A stretch of DNA of 37,632 nt from Bacteroidales bacterium (GTDB lineage: Bacteria > Bacteroidota > Bacteroidia > Bacteroidales > VadinHA17). Shown here one piece after another: positions 16,386 to 26,171 of the stretch. A model generated the notes under the pieces. That model did not search any database. It had not been told where the DNA came from and was given only the letters and a program-made list of their open reading frames with translations. Where the stretch lies: contig JALVJE010000084.1 of NCBI GenBank assembly GCA_027028505.1, forward strand, positions 1 to 37,632. Direction: 5' to 3'. The translations under genes were made by a program, and so were the position numbers. The first letter of the stretch is position 1. Each line of letters begins with the position of its first letter.

Positions 16386-16418
16386 TTTGTACATCGTTTT
16401 GAATAATGCATATCTTTG
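16386..16418 (+). promoter_or_regulatory. Putative Bacteroidetes-type promoter for glnN
   Basis: TTTG (16386-16389), 21 nt, then a perfect TATCTTTG (16411-16418). Transcription would start near 16424, about 28 nt before the ATG. The upstream inverted repeat adjoins the -33 element. Confidence 0.6.
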
Positions 16419-16451
16419 TGCCGTTAATAAAAATCCAAAAAGTTTTAAAAA

Positions 16452-18641
16452 ATGGCACAATTCAGAACGATCGCATTTCAGGAAGTGTTGAAAAGGAAGC
16501 CTGTCAAGGTGGAGGCTCCTTCGAACGAGGTAACGGTTTATTTCGGGACCAAGGTCTTTGACCTGGTCAAAATGGAGAAATATCTGTCGAAGGAGGCCTA
16601 CCGGGCTGTGAGGAAGGCGATAGGCGAAGGGGGTCATATTGACCGGAAGATGGCGGACCAGGTAGCTGCCGGCATGCGGGACTGGGCCATTGATAATGGA
16701 GCGACGCATTACACCCACTGGTTCCATCCGCTGACCGACGGCACGGCCGAGAAGCACGACGGTTTCATCGAGTTCGGGGATTTCGGCGGGCCGGTGGAGA
16801 GTTTCTCCGGCGATCTGCTGGTGCAGCAGGAGCCGGATGCCTCGAGTTTCCCGAGCGGCGGCATCCGCAACACCTTTGAGGCGCGCGGTTATACGGCCTG
16901 GGATGTTTCCTCTCCTGCTTTTCTGGTAGGCACTACCCTCTGTATTCCGACGGTATTCGTTTCCTATACGGGCGAGGCGCTCGATTACAAGGCGCCCCTG
17001 TTGAAAGCCCTCAGCGAGCTGAACAAGGCGGCTGTGGATGTGTGTCATTATTTTGACAAAAATGTTTCGAAAGTCTTTGCCACCCTTGGCTGGGAGCAGG
17101 AGTATTTCCTGGTGGACGAGGCTTTTTACAATGCCCGTCCCGACCTGATCCTTACGGGACGCACCCTGGTAGGACATCAGTCGTCCAAAGACCAGCAGCT
17201 CGACGACCATTATTTCAGCTCGATCCCCGAGCGGGTCAAGTCGTTCATGGAGGATTTTGAGATCGAGGCTTACAAGCTGGGTATTCCCGTGAAGACGAGG
17301 CACAACGAGGTGGCGCCCAACCAGTTCGAGTGTGCGCCTATCTTCGAGGAGGTCAACCTGGCCAACGATCACAACCAGTTGATCATGGATGTGATGAAGC
17401 GTGTGGCCCGCCGGCATGGCTTCCAGGTGCTTTTCCATGAAAAACCTTTCGGCGGCATCAACGGTTCGGGTAAGCATAACAACTGGTCGCTGGCCACCGA
17501 TACGGGAGTGAACCTGTTGTCGCCGGGGAAGAATCCCAAGAGCAACCTGCAGTTCCTAACCTTCCTGGTGAATGTGGTCAAGATGGTCCATGACAACCAG
17601 GACCTCCTGCGTGCCAGCATCCTGACGGCCGGCAACTCACACCGTCTGGGGGCCAACGAAGCGCCGCCGGCCATCCTCTCCATCTTCCTGGGGAGCACGC
17701 TGAGCAAGGTGCTGGAGGATCTGGCAACGAACGTGCCGAAGAAAAAAATGTCGCCGGAGAAAAAGACCGAGCTGAAACTGGGTATCGGCAAGATCCCTGA
17801 GATCCTGCTGGACAATACCGACCGGAACCGCACCTCTCCCTTTGCTTTTACCGGGAACCGCTTTGAGTTCCGTGCCGTAGGATCGGCAGCCAACTGCGCT
17901 GCCCCGATGATCGCCCTCAACAGCGCCCTGGCCGTCCAGTTGAAAGAATTTAAAAAAGAGGTGGATGCTCTGATCGCCAAGGGTCTGAAAAAGGATGAGG
18001 CCATCTTCCAGATGTTGCGCAAGACCATCAATGAATCCCGGAATATACTCTTTGAAGGGGACAATTACAGCGATGACTGGAAGAAAGAGGCGGAAAAGAG
18101 AGGCCTGACCAATATCACCAGTGTGCCGGAATCGCTGGCCACCTATTTCAGCGAACAGTCGAAGAAGGTGCTGATCGGGGGAGGTATCTTCACGGAGCGT
18201 GAGCTGAAAGGAAGGGTAGAGGTGGAATATGAGAAGTTCACCAAAAAGATCCAGATCGAGGCACGTGTCCTGGGTGATCTGGTCATCAACCATGTGGTAC
18301 CTACGGCCGTACAGTACCAGAACAAGCTGATCGAGAACGTAAAGGGGCTGAAAGAGATCTTCTCCGAGAAAGAGTTCAAAGAGCAGGCCGGGGACCGGCT
18401 GGAGCTGATCCGGGAGATCTCGGATCATGTGTCGATGATCAAAGGCATGGTCTATGAGATGGTGGAGGCCCGCAAGGTGGCCAATAAGCTCGAAGATGAG
18501 GTGGAGAAAGCCTATGCCTACGACCGGGAGGTGCGGCCTTATCTGGACAAGATCCGCTACCATGTGGACAAGCTGGAGCGTGTGGTGGATGATGAGTTGT
18601 GGCCGCTGCCCAAATACCGCGAGATGCTCTTTACCCGGTAG
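16452..18641 (+). CDS. glnN: GlnN, type III glutamine synthetase
   Basis: GlnN makes glutamine from glutamate, ammonia and ATP. Type III enzymes are large dodecamers typical of Bacteroidota, and the 729-residue length matches them rather than the roughly 450-residue type I. Motifs seen include GWEQEYFLVD (metal site), KTRHNEVAPNQFE, the nucleotide/glutamate site FGGINGSGKHNNWS, and NRTSPFAFTGNRFEFRAVG. The C-terminal region (about 580-729) is the type III-specific helical extension, with KLEDEVEKAYAYDREVRPY. The ATG at 16452 follows a strong promoter-like element and an unusual inverted repeat. A terminator follows, so it is probably transcribed alone. Confidence 0.98.
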   Translation: MAQFRTIAFQEVLKRKPVKVEAPSNEVTVYFGTKVFDLVKMEKYLSKEAYRAVRKAIGEGGHIDRKMADQVAAGMRDWAIDNGATHYTHWFHPLTDGTAEKHDGFIEFGDFGGPVESFSGDLLVQQEPDASSFPSGGIRNTFEARGYTAWDVSSPAFLVGTTLCIPTVFVSYTGEALDYKAPLLKALSELNKAAVDVCHYFDKNVSKVFATLGWEQEYFLVDEAFYNARPDLILTGRTLVGHQSSKDQQLDDHYFSSIPERVKSFMEDFEIEAYKLGIPVKTRHNEVAPNQFECAPIFEEVNLANDHNQLIMDVMKRVARRHGFQVLFHEKPFGGINGSGKHNNWSLATDTGVNLLSPGKNPKSNLQFLTFLVNVVKMVHDNQDLLRASILTAGNSHRLGANEAPPAILSIFLGSTLSKVLEDLATNVPKKKMSPEKKTELKLGIGKIPEILLDNTDRNRTSPFAFTGNRFEFRAVGSAANCAAPMIALNSALAVQLKEFKKEVDALIAKGLKKDEAIFQMLRKTINESRNILFEGDNYSDDWKKEAEKRGLTNITSVPESLATYFSEQSKKVLIGGGIFTERELKGRVEVEYEKFTKKIQIEARVLGDLVINHVVPTAVQYQNKLIENVKGLKEIFSEKEFKEQAGDRLELIREISDHVSMIKGMVYEMVEARKVANKLEDEVEKAYAYDREVRPYLDKIRYHVDKLERVVDDELWPLPKYREMLFTR

Positions 18642-18703
18642 GGTACCAACGATAAACAGTTACGCTCACTGATCCGTATCTGTTGGTTTTATGGTTAATT
18701 AAG

Positions 18704-18740
18704 AAAGTTGTCCTGATGCTTATCGGGACAACTTTTTTTT
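18704..18740 (+). terminator. Intrinsic terminator of glnN
   Basis: A 14-bp stem with one G-U pair (18704-18717 with 18722-18735, core AAAGTTGTCC/GGACAACTTT), a GCTT loop and an 8-nt T-run. Confidence 0.92.
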
Positions 18741-18785
18741 GGGCTGAAAAAAATATTTACATTTATGACCTCGTTGTAAGGCTGT

Positions 18786-20771
18786 ATGATGAAAACCATT
18801 GTTACCATACTTTTTGTATTGATGATCCTCTCGCCGGCGGGCTACGGGCAGAAGAAGAAGATCATGCATGCCGATGAGGCTTTCCGTGCCGGGGAGTATT
18901 TTGATGCCATTGACCTTTATAAAGATGCTTACTCGACGGTGAAGAACAAGGAGTTGAAGACCTCCATTGTGTTCAAGATCGCCGAATGTTACCGCATTAT
19001 CAACGATCCCGTGCGGGCTGAGATGTGGTACCGGAAGGCCATCCAGAAAAATTATCCCGATCCGGTGGCGATCCTTTACTATGCGCAGCAGATGATGAAG
19101 AACGGCAAGTACAAGGAGGCGATCGAGGAGTTCAATAAATACCGTCAGCTGGTGCCCAACGATCCGCGCAGCGGTGAGGGCATCCAGGCGTGTGAGCAGG
19201 CGCTGGAATGGATGGACAATCCGGTGGGGTATGTGATCGAGAACGCGCGCCTCTTCAATACGAGTGATGATGATTATTCACCGGCGTATGCCCGCGATGA
19301 CTACAAGGTTGTCTATTTCACCTCATCGCGGGACGATGCTACCGGCAAACAGATCCACGGCGCCACCGGGCAGAATTTTGCAGATATCTTTGTGACCAAG
19401 ATGGACCACAAAGGAAGATGGAGTACGCCGGTGCCGCTGGACAAGCCTGTCAATACCGAAGCGGAGGAGGGTACGCCTTCCTTCACTTCCGATTACAATA
19501 CGATGTATTTCACCCGTTGTGAGATGGCCAAGCACCGCAAGCTGGGTTGCCGCATCATGGTGACGCAGAAAGAAGGAGAGGACTGGGGGGAGCCCAAAGC
19601 CCTCAACCTGGTGGCCGATAGTCTGGTGGAAGCCCATCCGGCCATCTCAGGTGATAACCTTACACTCTATTTTGTTTCGGACAAGGGGGGTGGCTACGGT
19701 GGAAAGGATATCTGGAGGGTGACGCGCGGCAGTGCCTCGGAGGACTGGAGTGAGCCTGAGAACCTGGGGCCTGATATCAACACCGAAGGTGATGAGATGT
19801 TCCCTTATCTTTACAATGATAAAACCCTTTATTTCTCTTCCGACGGCTGGGGGGGCATGGGTGGCCTGGATATCTACCGTGCCACCGAGACCGAGGGAGG
19901 ACGGTGGAATGTTGAGAATATGCGTTATCCCATCAACTCGCCGGCAGATGATTTCGGGATCGCTATCCAGAAGAAGGAGATGAAGGGCTTTTTCAGTTCT
20001 TCCCGCAAGATCAGGAGCAGGGACGATATTTTTACCTTTGTCCTTCCTCCGTTGCGTTTTTCGATCATCGGGCAGGTACGTGACCTGCAGAGCGATGACC
20101 TGATCCCCTCGGCACTGGTGAAGATGATCGGCAGCGACGGTACCATCATCCAGGACAGCACCAATAGCAAGGGCACCTTCCGTTTTATGCTGAAGCCCAA
20201 CACCGATTATATCTTTATTGCCTCAAAAGAGGGATACCTCAACGGCAAGAGCAAGGAGACCACCAAGGGGCTGGACAAAAGCACCGAGCTGAAAACAACG
20301 ATCCAGCTGGCCTCCATTGCCAAGCCCATCGAGATCCCCAATATTTACTATGATTTCGGCAAGTGGGACCTGCGGCCTGAATCGATGGTGGCCCTCGACC
20401 ATCTGGTGGAGATCCTCAATGACAACCCGAACATCACCATTGAGCTGCGGTCACATACCGACTCCCGCGCTTCCGAGCAGTATAACCTGGAACTTTCACA
20501 GAAACGTGCCCAGGCGGTGGTGGATTACCTCATCAGCAAGGGTATCGATCCGAAGCGTTTGATCGCCAAAGGTTACGGCGAGTCTGAACCCAAGGTGGTC
20601 GACAAAAAGCTGGCGGCGCAATATCCATTCCTGAAGGAGGGTACCGTACTTGACGACAACTTCATCAATTCGCTGCCCAACGAGCAGGAGAAAGAGATCT
20701 GTCACCAGATCAACCGTCGTACCGAGTTCCAGGTGATCCGTACCGATTTTCCGACCAACGAGAAGAAATAG
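18786..20771 (+). CDS. OmpA-family protein with TPR, PD40 propeller, CRD and OmpA domains (PorE-like)
   Basis: A 661-residue envelope protein with a signal peptide (residues 1-22, ending GYGQ). TPR-like helices span about 25-150. PD40/WD40-like blades follow (DDYSPAYARD, PSFTSDYNTMYF, LYFVSDKGGGYGGKDIW, LYFSSDGWGGMGGLDIY). A carboxypeptidase-regulatory-like domain is at about 420-510 (GQVRDLQSDDLIPSALVKM, NSKGTFRF). An OmpA C-terminal peptidoglycan-binding domain covers about 517-655 (IYYDFGKWDLRPES, HTDSRAS, NLELSQKRAQ). This four-part order matches PorE of the type IX secretion system, but Bacteroidota encode several such proteins and the Cys of a lipobox is absent, so I say PorE-like only. 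purM starts 4 nt after its stop. Confidence 0.88.
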   Translation: MMKTIVTILFVLMILSPAGYGQKKKIMHADEAFRAGEYFDAIDLYKDAYSTVKNKELKTSIVFKIAECYRIINDPVRAEMWYRKAIQKNYPDPVAILYYAQQMMKNGKYKEAIEEFNKYRQLVPNDPRSGEGIQACEQALEWMDNPVGYVIENARLFNTSDDDYSPAYARDDYKVVYFTSSRDDATGKQIHGATGQNFADIFVTKMDHKGRWSTPVPLDKPVNTEAEEGTPSFTSDYNTMYFTRCEMAKHRKLGCRIMVTQKEGEDWGEPKALNLVADSLVEAHPAISGDNLTLYFVSDKGGGYGGKDIWRVTRGSASEDWSEPENLGPDINTEGDEMFPYLYNDKTLYFSSDGWGGMGGLDIYRATETEGGRWNVENMRYPINSPADDFGIAIQKKEMKGFFSSSRKIRSRDDIFTFVLPPLRFSIIGQVRDLQSDDLIPSALVKMIGSDGTIIQDSTNSKGTFRFMLKPNTDYIFIASKEGYLNGKSKETTKGLDKSTELKTTIQLASIAKPIEIPNIYYDFGKWDLRPESMVALDHLVEILNDNPNITIELRSHTDSRASEQYNLELSQKRAQAVVDYLISKGIDPKRLIAKGYGESEPKVVDKKLAAQYPFLKEGTVLDDNFINSLPNEQEKEICHQINRRTEFQVIRTDFPTNEKK

Positions 20772-20775
20772 ATCT

Positions 20776-21954
20776 ATGGCTTCCGACGACTCACGCTATG
20801 CACGCCGGGGGGTCTCCTCGCAGAAAGAGGATGTGCATGCCGCTATCCGGGATGTGGACAAAGGTCTTTTCCCGAAAGCTTTCTGCAAGGTCATTCCCGA
20901 TCTTCTCGCCGGCGACCCGGCCTGGTGCAGCCTGATGCATGCCGACGGCGCCGGCACCAAGTCGGTGCTGGCCTATATGTACTGGCGGGAGACCGGGGAT
21001 CTGTCGGTATGGGAAGGTATTGCGCAGGATGCTCTGGTGATGAACATTGACGACCTGCTGTGTGTGGGGGCTGTGGACAACATCCTGGTCTCCTCGACGA
21101 TCGGCAGGAACAAACACCTCATCCCCGGCGAGGTGGTGGCTGCCGTCATACGCGGCACGGAGAAGTTTCTGGCTTTCCTGCGCAGTGTGGGGGTGCAGGC
21201 CTGGTCGACGGGTGGCGAGACAGCCGATGTAGGTGATCTGGTGCGTACCATCATTGTGGATTCTACGGTGACGGCCCGCATGCGTCGCGAGGAGGTGATC
21301 AGCAATGACCGGATCACTGCCGGGGATGTGATCGTGGGGCTTGCCTCGTACGGGCAGGCTACCTATGAGAAGAGTTACAACAGCGGTATCGGCAGCAATG
21401 GCCTCACCTCGGCACGGCACGATATCTTCCGGCATGAGCTGGCAGAGAAATTCCCCGAGGCGTGGGACCCGGCGACGCCGGAGGACCTGGTCTATACGGG
21501 ACGTTACGGTCTCACAGATCCGACGGAGATCGAAGGGGTCGATATGGGCCGTCTGGTGCTCTCCCCCACGCGCACCTATGCCCCGGTGATCCGGGAGGTG
21601 ATGCGACAGATGCGTGGGGAGATACACGGCATGATCCACTGCACCGGTGGCGGCCAGACCAAGGTGCTGCATTTCATTGAAGAGCTGCATATCATCAAGG
21701 ATAATCTTTTCCCTGTGCCTCCGGTGTTCCGGTACATACGCGAGAGCTCCGGCACGCCCTGGCCCGAGATGTACCAGGTGTTCAATATGGGTCACCGGAT
21801 GGAGATCTATCTGCCTGCATCCCAGGCGGCGGAGGTGATCGCCATAGCTGCTTCGTACGGGATCGAAGCCCGGGTGATCGGGCAGGTGAAAAGTGCTGCA
21901 TCGCCAAAACTCACGATCGTCGCTGAAGACGGTGTCTGGGAGTACGGCCGGTAA
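20776..21954 (+). CDS. purM: PurM-family phosphoribosylformylglycinamidine cyclo-ligase (AIR synthetase)
   Basis: PurM converts FGAM to AIR with ATP, step five of purine synthesis. The protein has 392 residues, slightly longer than the 345-residue E. coli enzyme and typical of the Bacteroidota form. Motifs include HADGAGTKSVLAY for substrate/ATP binding, ALVMNIDDLLCVGA, STGGETADVGDLVRT, and CTGGGQTKVLHF in the C-terminal domain. The ATG lies 4 nt after the stop of the PorE-like gene, so the two are probably co-transcribed, an unexpected pairing of envelope and purine genes. The prfA gene follows after a gap with its own -7 box. Confidence 0.93.
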   Translation: MASDDSRYARRGVSSQKEDVHAAIRDVDKGLFPKAFCKVIPDLLAGDPAWCSLMHADGAGTKSVLAYMYWRETGDLSVWEGIAQDALVMNIDDLLCVGAVDNILVSSTIGRNKHLIPGEVVAAVIRGTEKFLAFLRSVGVQAWSTGGETADVGDLVRTIIVDSTVTARMRREEVISNDRITAGDVIVGLASYGQATYEKSYNSGIGSNGLTSARHDIFRHELAEKFPEAWDPATPEDLVYTGRYGLTDPTEIEGVDMGRLVLSPTRTYAPVIREVMRQMRGEIHGMIHCTGGGQTKVLHFIEELHIIKDNLFPVPPVFRYIRESSGTPWPEMYQVFNMGHRMEIYLPASQAAEVIAIAASYGIEARVIGQVKSAASPKLTIVAEDGVWEYGR

Positions 21955-21997
21955 AGAAATGCGGGAAGTCTCCTTTTCTTTGGGGGGGATATTTTCT

Positions 21998-22005
21998 TAC
22001 CTTTG
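21998..22005 (+). promoter_or_regulatory. Putative -7 box for prfA
   Basis: TACCTTTG is a perfect TAnnTTTG match, about 28 nt before the prfA ATG. The nearest upstream TTTG (21979-21982) is 15 nt away, shorter than ideal. Confidence 0.42.
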
Positions 22006-22032
22006 TCTCCGGGAAATCAAACAGAACTATCC

Positions 22033-23118
22033 ATGAGCAAGAACATGATCCTTGAGAGGCTGGAGGGGGTAAAAAAACGCTTTGACGAGGTGGGTGAAGA
22101 GCTGAACAAGCCGGAGACCATGTCGGACATGAAGCGTTATATCCGCCTGAACAAGGAATACAAGGAACTGGAACAGGTGGTGAAGGCCTATGATGAGTAC
22201 AGGGAACTGCTGAGCAATATACAAACGGCCAAAGAGATGCTGGCCGAGGAGAAGGACGAGGAGATCCGGGAGATGGCCAAGCAGGAGCTGGAGGAGTGGC
22301 TGGCACAGAAAGAGCCGCAGGAGGAGAAGATCAAGCTGTTGCTGGTGCCGGCAGATCCGCAGGACCAGAAGAACGCTGTCGTGGAGATACGTGCCGGTAC
22401 GGGAGGAGATGAGGCCAGTATCTTTGCCGGCGATCTGTTCCGAATGTATTCCAAGTTCGCCGAGAGCAAAGGGTGGAAGATCGAGGTGAACCGCTTTACC
22501 GAGGGCACCGTCGGCGGGTACAAGGAGATCGTGTTTACCATCAAAGGCGACGGGGTGTACGGCATCATGAAATATGAATCGGGGGTGCATCGCGTGCAGC
22601 GGGTACCGCAGACCGAGACGCAGGGACGTGTACACACCTCGGCGGCCACGGTGGCTGTACTGCCGGAGGCCGAGGAGTTCGATGTGGAGGTGCGCCCCGA
22701 GGATATCCGGAAAGATACTTACTGCTCCTCCGGTCCCGGCGGCCAGTCGGTGAACACCACCTACTCGGCCATCCGGCTGACACATATCCCTACAGGCATC
22801 GTGGTCACCTGCCAGGATGAGAAATCACAGCTGAAGAACCTGGAGAAAGCCATGTCGGAGCTGCGTACCCGCCTGTACAACCTGGAATACCAGAAATATC
22901 TCGATGAGATCGCCTCAAAACGGCGCACGATGGTGTCCACCGGTGACCGCTCGGCCAAGATCCGTACTTACAATTATCCCCAGGGGAGGGTCACCGATCA
23001 CCGTATCAACCTGACGCTTTACAACCTCCAGTCGATCCTCAACGGCGAGATCCAGGAGCTGATCGACAAGCTGCAGATGGCCGAAAATGCAGAACGCCTG
23101 AAGGAAAGTGAAATCTGA
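22033..23118 (+). CDS. prfA: PrfA, peptide chain release factor 1
   Basis: RF1 recognises UAA and UAG in the ribosomal A site and triggers peptide release. I chose the ATG at 22033 (361 residues, the family norm). The N-terminal coiled-coil domain is followed by the codon-recognition region with [20 protein letters not shown], where PQT occupies the P-x-T tripeptide position specific to RF1 (RF2 has SPF). The catalytic GGQ is in [12 protein letters not shown]. It heads a tightly spaced run with an exported isomerase-like gene, pyrF, a DUF2851 gene and a potassium channel. Confidence 0.97.
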   Translation: MSKNMILERLEGVKKRFDEVGEELNKPETMSDMKRYIRLNKEYKELEQVVKAYDEYRELLSNIQTAKEMLAEEKDEEIREMAKQELEEWLAQKEPQEEKIKLLLVPADPQDQKNAVVEIRAGTGGDEASIFAGDLFRMYSKFAESKGWKIEVNRFTEGTVGGYKEIVFTIKGDGVYGIMKYESGVHRVQRVPQTETQGRVHTSAATVAVLPEAEEFDVEVRPEDIRKDTYCSSGPGGQSVNTTYSAIRLTHIPTGIVVTCQDEKSQLKNLEKAMSELRTRLYNLEYQKYLDEIASKRRTMVSTGDRSAKIRTYNYPQGRVTDHRINLTLYNLQSILNGEIQELIDKLQMAENAERLKESEI

Positions 23119-23188
23119 TCCGCAGGGAGAGAGCATAATGAAAAAATGATTACTTTTAAAGTTCAAAACCCATAAAAACCCATAAACC

Positions 23189-24031
23189 ATGAAAAAGTCT
23201 TTCCTTTTTACCCTGACGATGATCACTGTGATGACATTGTCGATGTGTTCGAATAACAAGCCTACGCCTGAAAAGCTTGGATGGAAGCTGGCCGTGCAGT
23301 GCTGGACCTTCAAGGAGTACACTTTTGCAGAAGCGCTGGAGAAGATCAAAGAGCTGGGCGTGAAATATGTGGAGGCCTATCCGGGTCAGAAGATCGGCGG
23401 GGGGTATGAAGGCACCACGCATTTTACGGCAGATGCCAAGGCCCGTCAGGCCATGAAAGATCTTCTGAAGAAAAACGGTCTTACCCTGGTCAATTACGGT
23501 GTGGTCACACCCAAGACGAAGGATGAATGGATCCAACTGTTCGAGTTTGCCAAAGATATGGGCATTGAGACGATCAACTCGGAGCCCAGGCCGCCGGAGA
23601 TGGACCTGGTGGACAGCCTGGCCAATGCTTACGGGATCAACATCGGGATCCACAACCATCCCAAGCCCTCCTTTTACTGGAGCCCTGACACCCTGCTGAA
23701 GTATATTGCAGGTCATTCGGACCGTATCGGATCCTGTTCCGATGTGGGCCACTGGGTACGTTCGGGACTGGATCCCGTGGAGTGCCTGAAAAAACTGGAT
23801 GGTCACATCAAGTCGATCCATTTCAAGGATCTCAACGAGAAAGCCAGAAAAGCCCATGATGTGCCGTGGGGCACGGGGATCTCCAATGTGCCGGCGATGC
23901 TGCAGGTGCTGAAAGATCAGGGATACAAAGGGGTCTTCAGTGTGGAATATGAATATCACTGGAAATCCTCTATGCCGGAGATCAAAGAATCGCTGCAGAA
24001 TTTCCGCAAGATCACAAGTGAGCTGAAATAA
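23189..24031 (+). CDS. Exported sugar phosphate isomerase/epimerase-like TIM-barrel protein
   Basis: A 280-residue protein of the xylose isomerase-like TIM-barrel superfamily. The N-terminus is an export signal with Cys20 in LSMC. The Met before the Cys is atypical for a lipobox, so lipidation is likely but not certain. Putative metal ligands on the barrel strands are the Glu in VEAYPGQ, Glu in NSEPRPP, His in IHNHPKP, Asp in CSDVGHW, His in IHFKDLN and Glu in VEYEYHW. Exported members in Bacteroidota are usually linked to sugar breakdown, including 3-keto-glycoside chemistry. Here it is alone between prfA and pyrF with no carbohydrate genes nearby. Substrate unknown. Confidence 0.85.
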   Translation: MKKSFLFTLTMITVMTLSMCSNNKPTPEKLGWKLAVQCWTFKEYTFAEALEKIKELGVKYVEAYPGQKIGGGYEGTTHFTADAKARQAMKDLLKKNGLTLVNYGVVTPKTKDEWIQLFEFAKDMGIETINSEPRPPEMDLVDSLANAYGINIGIHNHPKPSFYWSPDTLLKYIAGHSDRIGSCSDVGHWVRSGLDPVECLKKLDGHIKSIHFKDLNEKARKAHDVPWGTGISNVPAMLQVLKDQGYKGVFSVEYEYHWKSSMPEIKESLQNFRKITSELK

Positions 24032-24049
24032 GCCGGAAAGGAGTAGCCC

Positions 24050-24877
24050 ATGGATTCCGGTGAACTGCTGCAGAGGATCAGGGAGAAGAAAAGCTTTTTG
24101 TGTATCGGTCTGGATACGGACCTGCACAAGATCCCTGCTCATCTTCTGGAAGAAGAGGATCCTGTATTTGCTTTCAACCGCCGGATCATTGATGCCACAC
24201 ACCGTTATGCGGTGGCCTACAAGCCGAATACGGCTTTTTATGAGGTGAATGGGGCGGACGGCTGGCGTTCGCTGGAACGCACGGTAGCTTATATCCGGGA
24301 GCGGGACCCTTCGATCTTCATCATTGCCGACGCCAAACGGGGCGATATAGGCAATACTTCGCGGATGTATGCCCGTGCTTTTTTTGAGAGGATGGATGTG
24401 GATGCGCTCACCGTGGCTCCTTATATGGGGAGCGATTCGGTGGGGCCTTTCCTCGGCTATCCCGGCAAGTGGGTGATCCTGTTGGCGCTCACCTCCAATC
24501 CCGGTGCGGATGATTTTCAGTTTTTCTCCGATGGCCGGCGGCATCTGTATGAGCAGGTGCTGGCGACGGCCGGGGCGTGGGGTACGGAGGACAACATGAT
24601 GTTCGTGACCGGGGCCACGCGGGCTGAGAAGCTGGCCGATGTGCGCAGGATCATCCCCGGTCATTTTCTTTTGGTGCCGGGTGTGGGAGCGCAGGGCGGC
24701 AGTCTGGAAGAGGTGGCCCGTTACGGGATGAACGACCGTTGCGGATTGCTGGTCAACTCTTCGAGAGGTATTCTTTATGCCGGCGACGGCCCGGATTTTG
24801 CGGAAGCGGCAGCAGAAAAGGCCGGAGAGCTCCAGGCACAAATGGAAGAGCTGTTGCGGGAGAGGGGTCTCATCTGA
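24050..24877 (+). CDS. pyrF: PyrF, orotidine 5'-phosphate decarboxylase (type 2)
   Basis: PyrF decarboxylates OMP to UMP, the last step of UMP synthesis. The protein has 275 residues, the size of the longer type 2 subfamily (E. coli PyrF is about 245). CIGLDTD (18-24) binds the substrate, AYKPN (56-60) is the second strand, and the catalytic motif [10 protein letters not shown] has Asp94, Lys96 and Asp99. The phosphate-binding loop is VPGVGAQGG and the Arg is in NSSRGI. It follows the isomerase gene by 18 bp and is followed after 12 bp by the DUF2851 gene. Confidence 0.97.
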   Translation: MDSGELLQRIREKKSFLCIGLDTDLHKIPAHLLEEEDPVFAFNRRIIDATHRYAVAYKPNTAFYEVNGADGWRSLERTVAYIRERDPSIFIIADAKRGDIGNTSRMYARAFFERMDVDALTVAPYMGSDSVGPFLGYPGKWVILLALTSNPGADDFQFFSDGRRHLYEQVLATAGAWGTEDNMMFVTGATRAEKLADVRRIIPGHFLLVPGVGAQGGSLEEVARYGMNDRCGLLVNSSRGILYAGDGPDFAEAAAEKAGELQAQMEELLRERGLI

Positions 24878-24889
24878 TACCTGCTGACG

Positions 24890-26167
24890 GTGAAAGAGGA
24901 ATTCTTACATTTTATCTGGCAACATCAGCTCTTTGCCGGGGGAGAGATGTTCACTCCGGGAGGGGAGCGTGTGGAGGTGCTGTCGCCCGGCCATCCCAAT
25001 CTGCATGACGGACCGGATTTTCTGGAGGCACAGGTGAAGATCGACGGTGTCCTGTGGGCAGGGCATGTGGAGATCCATCTGCGATCCTCCGACTGGTATG
25101 GCCACGGCCATTATCACGATCCCCGTTATGACCAGGTGGTATTGCATGTGGTGGCCGAACATGATGATGAGGTGCGGCGCAGCAATGGTGAGCGGGTGCC
25201 GGAGGTGGTATTGCAGTGGGATCCCTCGTTGTGGTTCAACTATGAGGCTTTGCAGCGGCGCCGCGCGTGGGTGGCCTGCAGCCGCGATCTGCACCGGCTG
25301 GATCCTTTCCATATAAAACACTGGCTGGGAAGGGTGGTGGTGGAGCGCCTGGAGCAGCATGCCACTGCCATCAGGACGGATCTGGAGGAGACCTCCAACG
25401 ACTGGGAGGAGGTCCTCTACCGGCATCTGGCCCGCGGCTTCGGACTGCATGCCAACGCACGTCCTTTTTATCTGACGGCCCGTTCCCTGCCGCTGCGTGT
25501 CATCGCCCACCACCGCGACAACCTGCTGCAGGTGGAGGCGTTGCTCTTCGGCCAGGCCGGTCTCCTGGATACGGAGATCTTCGGGGATGAGCATTATGAG
25601 ACCCTGAAGAAAGAATATCATTATCTGCAAAAGAAATTCTCGCTCCGTCCCATCGAGGGGCACCTGTGGCGTCAGATGCGCATGCGTCCTTCGGCTTTTC
25701 CGGCGGTGCGGCTGGCCGAGTTTGCCCGTTTCATCCATCAGCAGGAGAATGTTTTTTCGCGGATCCTGCATACTCCCGAACTGAAAGAGCTGGAGCCGCT
25801 CTTCCGGATCACGGCGGAAGGCTACTGGGAGGAGCATTATGTTTTCAACAAACTCTCGAAGAAACAAAAGAAAAGTTTCGGAAAACAGGCTTTTCATCTG
25901 CTTCTTATCAATATTGTGGTTCCTTTTTACTTTATTTACGGTGTGATCAACGGCCTGGAGGAGTATCGTGAGCGGGCCCTGGAGATCCTGGAGGCCCTGC
26001 TGCCGGAGCGGAACGCGATCATCCGCAAATGGGAGGAGGCCGGTATCCGGGCCGAGAGCGCTTTTTACTCGCAGGCGTTGATCCGTTTGAAGAATGATTA
26101 CTGTAACAAAGGCCGTTGCCTGGAGTGCGGGATCGGGAAGAGGATCATAACGGGAAAAAAAGGATAA
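24890..26167 (+). CDS. DUF2851 family protein
   Basis: A 425-residue protein of DUF2851, a family of unknown function widespread in Bacteroidota. It starts with GTG 12 nt after pyrF. The N-terminal half contains conserved acidic and histidine residues (NLHDGPDFLEAQVKI, GHVEIHLRSSDWYGHGH, QVVLHVVAEHDDE), which look like a metal-dependent active site. The C-terminal half is helical. It ends with three cysteines, Cys405, Cys410 and Cys413 (C-x4-C-x2-C), followed by GIGKRI, which could bind a metal or cluster. The D/E-x-K-like pattern of the first half invites comparison with nucleases, but this is only a guess. No signal peptide, so cytoplasmic. Confidence 0.85.
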   Translation: MKEEFLHFIWQHQLFAGGEMFTPGGERVEVLSPGHPNLHDGPDFLEAQVKIDGVLWAGHVEIHLRSSDWYGHGHYHDPRYDQVVLHVVAEHDDEVRRSNGERVPEVVLQWDPSLWFNYEALQRRRAWVACSRDLHRLDPFHIKHWLGRVVVERLEQHATAIRTDLEETSNDWEEVLYRHLARGFGLHANARPFYLTARSLPLRVIAHHRDNLLQVEALLFGQAGLLDTEIFGDEHYETLKKEYHYLQKKFSLRPIEGHLWRQMRMRPSAFPAVRLAEFARFIHQQENVFSRILHTPELKELEPLFRITAEGYWEEHYVFNKLSKKQKKSFGKQAFHLLLINIVVPFYFIYGVINGLEEYRERALEILEALLPERNAIIRKWEEAGIRAESAFYSQALIRLKNDYCNKGRCLECGIGKRIITGKKG

Positions 26168-26171
26168 GAAA

